A stretch of 54,714 nt of DNA. It comes from an uncultured Bacteroidota bacterium. GTDB lineage: Bacteria; Bacteroidota; Bacteroidia; JABEUT01. Made by a program: the position numbers and the translations under genes. The stretch is from contig CAIWVW010000052.1 of assembly GCA_903916255.1 (NCBI GenBank), positions 1 to 54,714 on the forward strand, written 5' to 3'. Shown here piece by piece: positions 42,537 through 49,479 of this stretch (positions are counted from its first letter, which is position 1; every line of letters starts with the position of its first letter). A model generated the notes under the pieces. It was not told where the DNA came from. It worked only from the letters and a program-made list of their open reading frames with translations, and ran no database searches.

Positions 42537-44543
42537 ATGTTTTCAAAAAAATATTTATTTCTGCTCATAGGAATCATTGCGATGCATTGCTCCTTTGCGC
42601 AATTACAGGCCCCGACCACAGCGCCCGACCCCGAATATAAAAGTTATAAATGGGATGAGAACCCGAAAGTACATGCCCTATCACCCGACGAACAAAGAAT
42701 GGGAATGGTAGTCATTAAGGACAAACGCATTATTGAATATTATTTGGAAGATGGAAATGTAGTAATGTATGTTACCCGCCATATGATTATCCATGTTAAT
42801 TCCGATAAAGCCATCGAGGAATCAAACACGGTTTACATCCCTATGGCAGACGGCATTACATTAGAAGATGTGCAGGCAAGGTCGGTTACAAAAGATGGAA
42901 AAGTAACAACGCTTAATGCTGCCAATATTAAAGATGTAGATAATTACCAGAACATGGGCCGTTTTAAAATATTCGCTATCGATGGTATCGAATCGGGCAG
43001 CGAAGTGGAATACATGTACACCTTGCAGGAGCCTTCCCGCAAAAACGGTACAGAATATATCCGCATAAACAGCCTGCATAAAAAAGTAAACGTGGATATT
43101 TATTCTCCTCCGGCGCTTATCTTCGATACTAAGAGTTACAATGGTTTCCCGGATATGCAGACCGATAGCAACATGACCTCGAAACGGCATATATTTTGCG
43201 AGGGCACCGACATTAAAGGTTTCGATAAAGAAGAATTTTCGGAAGAGGATGGCGCACTGATGCGCATGGAGTATAAATATGCTTACAATGCCAATGCAGA
43301 CCCAACGGAAAGGCTGGATACATGGAGCGATTTCTGCCAGAATTTGTATGAAGTATTTAATAAAGGTGTTACCAAAAAAGATATGCAAACAGCTAAAAAG
43401 GTAATAGATACAATGAAACTGGGCGGTATGAGTGAAGAAGAAAAAGTAAGGAAGATTGAAAGCCGCATGAAAACCAGCATTGCGTTGAAGGAAGATATTA
43501 TGGATAAAGATGCCAATACGCTGCAGTCTATTTTAAAAAACCATGTTGCAAATGAATTGGGCTTGCTGAAGTTGTATGACCAGTTATTCAACAACGCCGG
43601 AATAAGCCATGAAATTGTGCTTACTACAAACCGCTTCGACAAACCTTTTGACGGTGATTTCGATTCGTGGACTTATTTGCAAAAATATCTGATTTATTTC
43701 CCGGGAACTGATAATTACATGGCTCCTATGGAACCCATGTCGCGCTACGGTTTCGTACCAGAAGATTGGATTTGTCAGCAAGGCTTATTTATGCATCCTG
43801 TTACGATTGGAAAGGATTTCCATACCGGTATTGGGCAGGTTCAGGAAATAACCTGCAACGACTGGAAACAAAGCATGAACGACATTTACGAAAACACCAA
43901 ATTCGATTTGGATGCCGGGATTGCAAACATCCATTTAAAGGAAACATTTGCAGGCTATGAAGGATATGAAATACAACCTATTTATTCCTATCTGTCGGAC
44001 CAGGATAAAAAGGACGTTATTGACCGCTTGATTAAAGTGATTTTTCAGGACGCAAAACCTACCAACGTGAACGTAAGCGGTTATTCTGAAAACGAATTGT
44101 TCCGCCAACCATTTGTTGTGGAAGCGGATTTAAGCACCAACAGTGTGCTGGAACAGGCAGGGAATAAATTCCTGTTTAAGGTAGGCCAGCTGATTGGCCC
44201 GCAGAGCCAGTTATATGATGATACTACCCGCCACACGCCTGTCGAAAACCATCATAACCATGGCTACCACCGTGTGCTGGAATTTGAAATTCCCGATGGA
44301 TATACCGTTACCAATTTAAATGCCGTAAATATGGATGTATTCCACATGACAGGCGGAGAACGGGATATGGAATTTCATTCGTTTTACACTGCCGATGGAA
44401 ATAAAATAACGGTAACAATCGATGAAGACTACCGGGAAATCCGTTATCCTATAAGCATGTATGAAGAATTCCGGAAAGTGATTAATGCCTCCGCCGATTT
44501 TAATAAAGTGGTGCTGTTTATAGAAAAGAAATCAAATCCCTAA
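42537..44543 (+). CDS. DUF3857/transglutaminase-fold protein lacking the catalytic cysteine
   Basis: 668 residues with a signal peptide (1-21, ending FAQ). The domain order is the same as the preceding protein: DUF3857 (about 45-245), a transglutaminase-like core and a C-terminal beta domain. In the core the cysteine-bearing segment reads ELGLLKLYDQLFNNAGI, with Leu-Lys where family members have D-C/N-C, and the His/Asp positions are not recognisable. It is probably a non-catalytic paralogue serving as a binding partner. An AAGGA-type ribosome binding site precedes ATG 42537. Confidence 0.85.
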   Translation: MFSKKYLFLLIGIIAMHCSFAQLQAPTTAPDPEYKSYKWDENPKVHALSPDEQRMGMVVIKDKRIIEYYLEDGNVVMYVTRHMIIHVNSDKAIEESNTVYIPMADGITLEDVQARSVTKDGKVTTLNAANIKDVDNYQNMGRFKIFAIDGIESGSEVEYMYTLQEPSRKNGTEYIRINSLHKKVNVDIYSPPALIFDTKSYNGFPDMQTDSNMTSKRHIFCEGTDIKGFDKEEFSEEDGALMRMEYKYAYNANADPTERLDTWSDFCQNLYEVFNKGVTKKDMQTAKKVIDTMKLGGMSEEEKVRKIESRMKTSIALKEDIMDKDANTLQSILKNHVANELGLLKLYDQLFNNAGISHEIVLTTNRFDKPFDGDFDSWTYLQKYLIYFPGTDNYMAPMEPMSRYGFVPEDWICQQGLFMHPVTIGKDFHTGIGQVQEITCNDWKQSMNDIYENTKFDLDAGIANIHLKETFAGYEGYEIQPIYSYLSDQDKKDVIDRLIKVIFQDAKPTNVNVSGYSENELFRQPFVVEADLSTNSVLEQAGNKFLFKVGQLIGPQSQLYDDTTRHTPVENHHNHGYHRVLEFEIPDGYTVTNLNAVNMDVFHMTGGERDMEFHSFYTADGNKITVTIDEDYREIRYPISMYEEFRKVINASADFNKVVLFIEKKSNP

Positions 44544-44550
44544 AAACAAC

Positions 44551-44623
44551 TGCCACAGATTTCACAGGTTAATTACGAATATGGAATTAATAGTTTGTGA
44601 TTTAATCTTTGAAATCTGTGGCA
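44551..44623. repeat. Palindromic intergenic repeat
   Basis: Perfect 13-base inverted arms, GCCACAGATTTCA (44552-44564) and TGAAATCTGTGGC (44610-44622), 45 nt apart. It fills the gap downstream of the DUF3857 gene and could also end its transcript, though no T-run follows directly. It resembles the CCACAGATTTCACAG-type dispersed elements seen in other Bacteroidota. Confidence 0.75.
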
Positions 44624-44637
44624 TATTTTAAAACCAA

Positions 44638-45042
44638 ATGCCCCGTTCTAAAAACATTCCGTTTCCGTTTATATTGGATTATTTACTTCCTCTTGAACCC
44701 CGCATCAGTCCAATGTTTGGTTGCTACAGCATCTATGTGGGCGAGAAAATAGTTTTTATAATGCGTAACCGCGAAACTCATACTGATTGCAACGGACTTT
44801 GGATTGCCACTTCGCATGAACATCATAAAAGCCTTAAGAAATTGTTCCCATCCCTCACTTCAGTTTCTGTTTTGAACGAAGGTTCTCGCGAAACCGCCTG
44901 GCAAATGATTCCATCCGACAGCGATGATTTTGAAAGGGCTGCCATTGAAGCGTGCGAACTGGTTTTAAAAGGCGACAAACGTATCGGGAAAATACCCAAA
45001 CCAAAAAAGAAGAAGAAAAAATCTTCTAATCCTGGTAAATAA
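44638..45042 (+). CDS. TfoX-like small protein
   Basis: 134 residues. The segment RISPMFGCYSIYVGEKIVFIM resembles the N-terminal TfoX domain (MFGGxGIY...), although the rest is not typical. The C-terminus is very lysine-rich (PKPKKKKKKSS), suggesting nucleic-acid or surface binding. I do not know its role. It overlaps the convergent hydrolase gene by 17 bases. Confidence 0.7.
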   Translation: MPRSKNIPFPFILDYLLPLEPRISPMFGCYSIYVGEKIVFIMRNRETHTDCNGLWIATSHEHHKSLKKLFPSLTSVSVLNEGSRETAWQMIPSDSDDFERAAIEACELVLKGDKRIGKIPKPKKKKKKSSNPGK

Positions 45043-45982
45043 AATCGCCAATATCGGCTGGCAGTTCAGGGGCAATGGGCAGCGAAGGATTGGAATAGGA
45101 ATTCATGTTTTCAGTTCGGTCACCTTTAATTATTTTGAATACATGGTTCATGGAATCAATCAGAATCATTTTCGCTTTCGGGTTGGCTTCCTTTAGTTTT
45201 TTAGCATCATCTACGCTTACCTGTATATCATTTGTGCCCTGCAGAATTAAAACAGGAATAGTCAACTTTTTTATTTCTGCTGAAGGGTCATATTTAAACC
45301 AGGAAATCATATAAGGTTGCACACTTGGCCTAAAAAGTGCATAGTAACGTTGCGATACATTTGGAACCAGTTTTCCGGCAGCCAGGCTGTCAATAATAGG
45401 GAATGCAGTATCCTGAACCGATTTTGGCTGCGCGGCTAATTGAATTTTTAAAACCTTGTCAGCGCTCTCCCCAATGCCTGATATAGAAATGTATTCATCC
45501 GCGCCATTTTTAGAAATAAGCATGCCAATAAGCGAACCTTCGCTATGTCCAATAACAATCACTTTAGAAAAGCGTTTATCCGCTTTCAACATTTGCAGCC
45601 ATCCATTGGCATCATCCACCAAATCTTCAAAATGCAAGACTGTTTCTTTTGTCATGGCAGCTTTACTTTCGGCAATTCCGCGTTTGTCGTAACGCAAAGT
45701 CGAAATGCCATTATCAGCCAGTCTATGCGCCAGCATTTTATATGCATCCGTTTTCATCATGGGGCTGTTGCAATCGCGGTCTGTTGGGCCGGAGCCTGCA
45801 ATAATAAGCGCCACGGGTCCTTTTGTTAAACCTTTGGGTGTGCAAAGTGTCCCGAATAATTTCCCGGTTTTGGTTTCAAGCGCAACGGAAGACTCTGTCC
45901 AGGAAGTGTCTTTAGCCGGTTTGGAAGCACCCTTGCAACTATAAACCAATAAAATAACTGCTGCTAAAAATAGGTTTTTCAT
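45026..45982 (-). CDS. Alpha/beta hydrolase lipoprotein
   Basis: 318 residues from ATG 45982. The longer frame starting at 46009 begins within a -7 box (46007-46014) and is rejected. The lipobox is LLVYSC. Core motifs: the oxyanion GSGPTDRDCN, the nucleophile elbow GHSEGS, an acid Asp in LILQGTNDIQV, and the His in MNHVFK. It belongs to the serine aminopeptidase/acylaminoacyl-peptidase-like hydrolases. The substrate is unknown. It is divergent from the DUF2089 operon. Confidence 0.88.
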   Translation of the reverse strand: MKNLFLAAVILLVYSCKGASKPAKDTSWTESSVALETKTGKLFGTLCTPKGLTKGPVALIIAGSGPTDRDCNSPMMKTDAYKMLAHRLADNGISTLRYDKRGIAESKAAMTKETVLHFEDLVDDANGWLQMLKADKRFSKVIVIGHSEGSLIGMLISKNGADEYISISGIGESADKVLKIQLAAQPKSVQDTAFPIIDSLAAGKLVPNVSQRYYALFRPSVQPYMISWFKYDPSAEIKKLTIPVLILQGTNDIQVSVDDAKKLKEANPKAKMILIDSMNHVFKIIKGDRTENMNSYSNPSLPIAPELPADIGDFIYQD

Positions 45983-46006
45983 ACTATGAATATTTAATTG
46001 AGGATG

Positions 46007-46014
46007 CAAAAATA
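46007..46014 (-). promoter_or_regulatory. -7 box of the alpha/beta hydrolase gene
   Basis: Minus-strand TATTTTTG matches TAnnTTTG, 24 nt before ATG 45982. Confidence 0.5.
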
Positions 46015-46068
46015 GAAAATATTTTTGAATAATATTAATTTTTAGTTAAATAATATTGAAATTATATA

Positions 46069-46076
46069 TACCTTTG
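46069..46076 (+). promoter_or_regulatory. -7 box of the DUF2089-YIP1-PH operon
   Basis: TACCTTTG matches TAnnTTTG, 18 nt before ATG 46095. It rules out the TTG start at 46056. Confidence 0.55.
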
Positions 46077-46094
46077 TGCACTCAAAGATACAAT

Positions 46095-46385
46095 ATGTTA
46101 AAAAAATTACCTCATTTATGTCCATCCTGTTCCTCTCCGGTATACGTAAAAAGCCTTTCCTGCGGGAATTGCAAAACAGAAGTAACAGGAGAATTTGAAT
46201 TGCCCCCTTTGGCCAGGCTTGAACAGCCCGACAGGGAATTCATTACCGATTTTGTAAAAAGCAGCGGGAGCCTAAAGTTGATGGCTGAAAAAATGAAGTT
46301 GAGCTACCCCACCGTCCGCAATATGCTGGATGATATTATAACAAGGTTGAATGAAACCGAAAAACCTCAAAAATCTTCCAAATGA
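46095..46385 (+). CDS. DUF2089 zinc-ribbon/HTH regulator-like protein
   Basis: 96 residues. A zinc ribbon (CPSC near residue 9, CGNC near residue 24) is followed by LPPLARLEQPDREFITDFVKSSGSLKLMAEKM and a helix-turn-helix SYPTVRNMLDDII, the DUF2089 pattern. It is probably a small DNA-binding regulator. Its stop overlaps the YIP1 gene start (ATGA), so it most likely controls the operon it heads. Confidence 0.88.
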   Translation: MLKKLPHLCPSCSSPVYVKSLSCGNCKTEVTGEFELPPLARLEQPDREFITDFVKSSGSLKLMAEKMKLSYPTVRNMLDDIITRLNETEKPQKSSK

Positions 46386-46954
46386 AAACATGGTTGTTTA
46401 ATCCGTTTAAATTTATTGCCGGTAACAAAGCCTTATTGCTTGGCATAGGTGCAATGCTTATTTCCGCCATTCTTGGCTACCTCGGAAAGGTTCACCAAGA
46501 TGGAGTAATCGATGTGCATAAAGGTAGAATAACCGCACCCTATTTATATATTATCGAACCATTTACAGATTGGATATGTACGGTTATTCCACTTTATATC
46601 TTCGGGCGCCTTGCATCTGTTTCAACCATCCGTTTTATCGATATAGCAGGTACCGCTGCGCTTGCAAGGTATCCGGCAATTTTCGCGGTTATTATTAATA
46701 TCCTTTTTGTTCCTTTTATTAATATTAAAGGGCTTGCCGATATTCAAAACATAAGTTCGGGCACCATGGCAGGGCTTGTTATTTCAGGCATTGCAGGACT
46801 TTTTATCATCATCTGGATAATTGCCCTTCTTTATAATGCCTATTCCATTTCAGCCAACTTAAAAGGCTCAAAAGCCATATGGACATTTATTGCTTCTATG
46901 CTGATAGCAGAAATATTTTCAAAAGTCATACTCATCTCACTTTTTAATTCATAA
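46382..46954 (+). CDS. YIP1-family membrane protein
   Basis: 190 residues with five predicted membrane helices: about 19-36, 58-75, 92-112, 127-150 and 162-182. The N-terminal NPFKFI and internal R/P-rich segments (ARYPAIFAVIIN) are typical of YIP1 proteins. Function in bacteria is unknown. It lies between the DUF2089 regulator and the PH-domain membrane protein. Confidence 0.75.
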   Translation: MKTWLFNPFKFIAGNKALLLGIGAMLISAILGYLGKVHQDGVIDVHKGRITAPYLYIIEPFTDWICTVIPLYIFGRLASVSTIRFIDIAGTAALARYPAIFAVIINILFVPFINIKGLADIQNISSGTMAGLVISGIAGLFIIIWIIALLYNAYSISANLKGSKAIWTFIASMLIAEIFSKVILISLFNS

Positions 46955-46958
46955 AAAT

Positions 46959-47462
46959 ATGGAAACCTACAAAGCAAGTTTAGATACATTAGCAAAAACC
47001 ATAACCGGAATTGTCTTTTTATTAATAGTGACCGGAATTGTCTTTATGTTTACCCTCGAGCCTCGGTACGGTGGCATCGTTTTAGTTGTGATACCCATTT
47101 TTATTTTGGTTCCTACCTATTTGTATAGTGTAAAAGGTTATCAACTTACCAATGACAAATTAATCATACAAAGGGCTTTTTCAAAGCTTAACAAAGAAAT
47201 TTCCATTTCGGAAATTGAAAGCGCGAGCCTTACAGAAACTGGTGATTTTAAATGGACCATACGCACTGCCGGTAATGGTGGCTTATTTGGATATACAGGG
47301 CTTTTCGCCAACCCAAAACTGGGAAGTTTCCGCATGTACTGCACAAGCCATCGCAACAGAATATTAATACTACTAATAGAAAAACACGAAAAAATTGTCA
47401 TCTCGCCCGATGATGCCGGAATGGCAGATGCATTGCAAAAGAGGCTGAAAATAATGGCATAA
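46959..47462 (+). CDS. Membrane protein with bacterial PH domain
   Basis: 167 residues. Two N-terminal membrane helices (about 12-32 and 37-56) are followed by a bacterial PH-like fold: YQLTNDKLIIQRAFSKLNKEISISEIESA, then GSFRMYCTSHRNRILILLIEKHEKIVISPDDA. It resembles bPH_5 proteins. With the DUF2089 and YIP1 proteins it forms a compact, possibly membrane-stress-related three-gene unit. That role is inferred. Confidence 0.8.
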   Translation: METYKASLDTLAKTITGIVFLLIVTGIVFMFTLEPRYGGIVLVVIPIFILVPTYLYSVKGYQLTNDKLIIQRAFSKLNKEISISEIESASLTETGDFKWTIRTAGNGGLFGYTGLFANPKLGSFRMYCTSHRNRILILLIEKHEKIVISPDDAGMADALQKRLKIMA

Positions 47463-47478
47463 CTACCCTATGGGTTCG

Positions 47479-47515
47479 GGGCAGACAGTAAAAAGATGCG
47501 TAACTGCCCTATTTT
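47479..47515 (+). terminator. Probable terminator after the PH-domain gene
   Basis: GGGCAG (47479-47484) and CTGCCC (47504-47509) form a 6-bp stem with a 19-nt loop, followed by TATTTT. The long loop keeps the confidence low. Confidence 0.4.
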
Positions 47516-47558
47516 AAGCAATTAACAGCCTTTTAACATGTAATTCCGTTGGGAAGTT

Positions 47559-47566
47559 TATTTTTG
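47559..47566 (+). promoter_or_regulatory. -7 box of the PGI/PMI gene
   Basis: TATTTTTG matches TAnnTTTG, 22 nt before ATG 47589. Confidence 0.5.
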
Positions 47567-47588
47567 CATCATATTACGCCTGAATACT

Positions 47589-48614
47589 ATGATGAAAGAT
47601 TTGATACAACGATTTCCTGCCCAGCTGAAAAAAGCCGTAGAAATTGCAAACAATGCAAAGCTCTCTGCATTAAAAGTGCCGATAAACAAAGTTGTTATTT
47701 GCGGTTTGGGCGGCTCGGGCATTGGCGGCACCATAGCCAAAGAAATCCTGTTTGATGAAGCAACTGTACCAATTGAAGTGCTGAAAAGCTATACGCTCCC
47801 CTCCTATATCGATGAACATACCCTTGTTATTTGTTCCTCTTATTCCGGTAATACGGAAGAAACGCTGGAATGCTATCATCTTGCACAAAACTTAAAAGCC
47901 GGTCCGAACGGTTCATCCGGGCGGGCAAAGATAGTTTGCATTACCTCCGGCGGACAAATATTGGAACTGGCAAAAAAAGATGGCAATGACTACATAGTTG
48001 TTCCCGGCGGAAGCCCACCGCGCAGTTGTTTAGGCTACTCGCTTACACAAGTTTTGCATATTCTTTCGCATTATAAAATTGCTCCGCAAAAGTCAGTGGA
48101 AATTGCTGAAGCCGCGGAAATACTTGAAAAAACACAGGAGTCAATCATGCAGGAAGCACACCAGATAGTGCATAAACTGCATGGCAAAATGCCTGTAATA
48201 TATTCTACCGCATTGCACGAAGGCATTGCCATCCGATTAAGACAACAACTGAATGAAAACGCCAAAATACTTTGCTGGCACCATGTAGTTCCGGAAATGA
48301 ACCATAATGAACTGGTGGGTTGGAGCCATGCCTATCCGGAAATAGCCGTTATTTTATTCAACGAAAAGGATGAAAACCCTCGCAATAAATTACGTATGGA
48401 TTTCTGCCGGAAAGTGTTTGGTAAGTATGCCGCTGAAATAATAGAAATACCGAGCAAAGGCGAAAATACAGTAGCGAAGAAACTCTATTGGATTCATTTA
48501 GGCGATTGGGTTTCCATGTTCCTTGCCGAAAAAAGAAATGTAGATGCCATGGATATAAAAGTAATAGATAATTTAAAATCGGAATTGGCAGGAAATTCAG
48601 GAAATACGATTTAA
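47589..48614 (+). CDS. Bifunctional phosphoglucose/phosphomannose isomerase
   Basis: 341 residues; ATG 47592 is an equal start. Two SIS domains: the first has GLGGSGIGGTIAKE and SSYSGNTEETLE, the second includes the catalytic His/Glu region (PEMNHNELVGW, conserved in this family). It interconverts glucose-6-P or mannose-6-P with fructose-6-P, serving glycolysis or sugar-nucleotide supply. The length and NHNELVGW motif fit the bifunctional PGI/PMI rather than ordinary PGI. lipB follows 15 bases downstream. Confidence 0.9.
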   Translation: MMKDLIQRFPAQLKKAVEIANNAKLSALKVPINKVVICGLGGSGIGGTIAKEILFDEATVPIEVLKSYTLPSYIDEHTLVICSSYSGNTEETLECYHLAQNLKAGPNGSSGRAKIVCITSGGQILELAKKDGNDYIVVPGGSPPRSCLGYSLTQVLHILSHYKIAPQKSVEIAEAAEILEKTQESIMQEAHQIVHKLHGKMPVIYSTALHEGIAIRLRQQLNENAKILCWHHVVPEMNHNELVGWSHAYPEIAVILFNEKDENPRNKLRMDFCRKVFGKYAAEIIEIPSKGENTVAKKLYWIHLGDWVSMFLAEKRNVDAMDIKVIDNLKSELAGNSGNTI

Positions 48615-48676
48615 GAAATACGATTTCAAATGTCTTTCGCAAATCCTAAATCTCAAATCCTAAACCTTAAATCTGC
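48601..48676. repeat. 14-nt tandem repeats across the PGI/PMI-lipB junction
   Basis: Two arrays. GAAATACGATTTAA is followed by GAAATACGATTTC (48601-48627). AAATCCTAAATCTC and AAATCCTAAACCTT are followed by a partial AAATCTGC (48641-48676). The first array includes the PGI stop. The second encodes the first residues of LipB. Confidence 0.75.
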
Positions 48677-49370
48677 TAAGTTCATTGACCTTGGCTTAAT
48701 CGATTATAAAGAAGCCTGGGATTATCAGGAAAAACTTTTCAGGGAGGTAATCGGTAAAAAATTAGCGAACAGACACCTGCCGCCAGAAGAACAACAATTC
48801 ACGGGCAACTATCTTATTTTTTGCGAACACCCTCATGTATTTACGTTGGGCAAAAGTGGAGCGGAAAGCAATTTGCTCATTAATAAAGAACAACTGGAAA
48901 AACGGAATATTGCTTATTACCGCATAAACCGCGGAGGAGATATAACCTACCATGGCCCCGGCCAATTGGTGGTTTATCCTATTTTTAACCTCGATTATTT
49001 TTTCACGGATATTCATAAATATATGCGCTTTCTGGAGGAGGCCGTTATCCTTACCCTTGCAGAATATGGAATAAAAGGGGAACGGCTGAATGGCTCTACC
49101 GGAGTATGGCTCGATGCCGACCATCCGGGCAAGGTGCGGAAGATATGCGCTATGGGTGTGCGTACAAGCCATTGGGTAACTATGCATGGATTGGCATTCA
49201 ATGTAAACCCCGATTTAAATTATTTCTCTCTCATCATTCCCTGCGGAATTACAGACAAAGCAGTTACTTCCATGAGCAAGGAACTGAAATCGACACCGGA
49301 TATGGAAGAGGTGAAAAATTGCCTGAAGAAGCATCTGGCAGAGGTGTTCGATATTGAACAGGAAGCATGA
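48630..49370 (+). CDS. lipB: Octanoyl-[acyl-carrier-protein]:protein N-octanoyltransferase
   Basis: 246 residues. LipB moves octanoyl groups from ACP to lipoyl domains. Motifs: DYKEAWDYQEKL, EHPHVFTLGKSG, RGGDITYHGPGQLVVYPI with the substrate tunnel residues, GVWLD, KICAMGVRTSHWVTMHGLAFNV with the catalytic Lys, and IPCGITDKAVTSM with the catalytic Cys. The first 17 residues (MSFANPKSQILNLKSAK) come from the tandem repeat and are extra relative to the family. It may be cotranscribed with the isomerase. Confidence 0.95.
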   Translation: MSFANPKSQILNLKSAKFIDLGLIDYKEAWDYQEKLFREVIGKKLANRHLPPEEQQFTGNYLIFCEHPHVFTLGKSGAESNLLINKEQLEKRNIAYYRINRGGDITYHGPGQLVVYPIFNLDYFFTDIHKYMRFLEEAVILTLAEYGIKGERLNGSTGVWLDADHPGKVRKICAMGVRTSHWVTMHGLAFNVNPDLNYFSLIIPCGITDKAVTSMSKELKSTPDMEEVKNCLKKHLAEVFDIEQEA

Positions 49371-49479
49371 TTCTATTTAATTACCAAAGCCTTGCACCGT
49401 TTTCACATAATTTAACAAATTGCTTTCTTCCCACTCTTTTAGAATTCCTTAGTTTTACTTAATATAAAATTTATTTCTC

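Noticed and set aside
45983-46009. Upstream start of the alpha/beta hydrolase
   Set aside because: It overlaps the -7 box at 46007-46014; ATG 45982 starts the lipoprotein signal peptide.
46056-46094. TTG start of the DUF2089 protein
   Set aside because: It lies upstream of the -7 box at 46069-46076; ATG 46095 begins the conserved zinc ribbon region.
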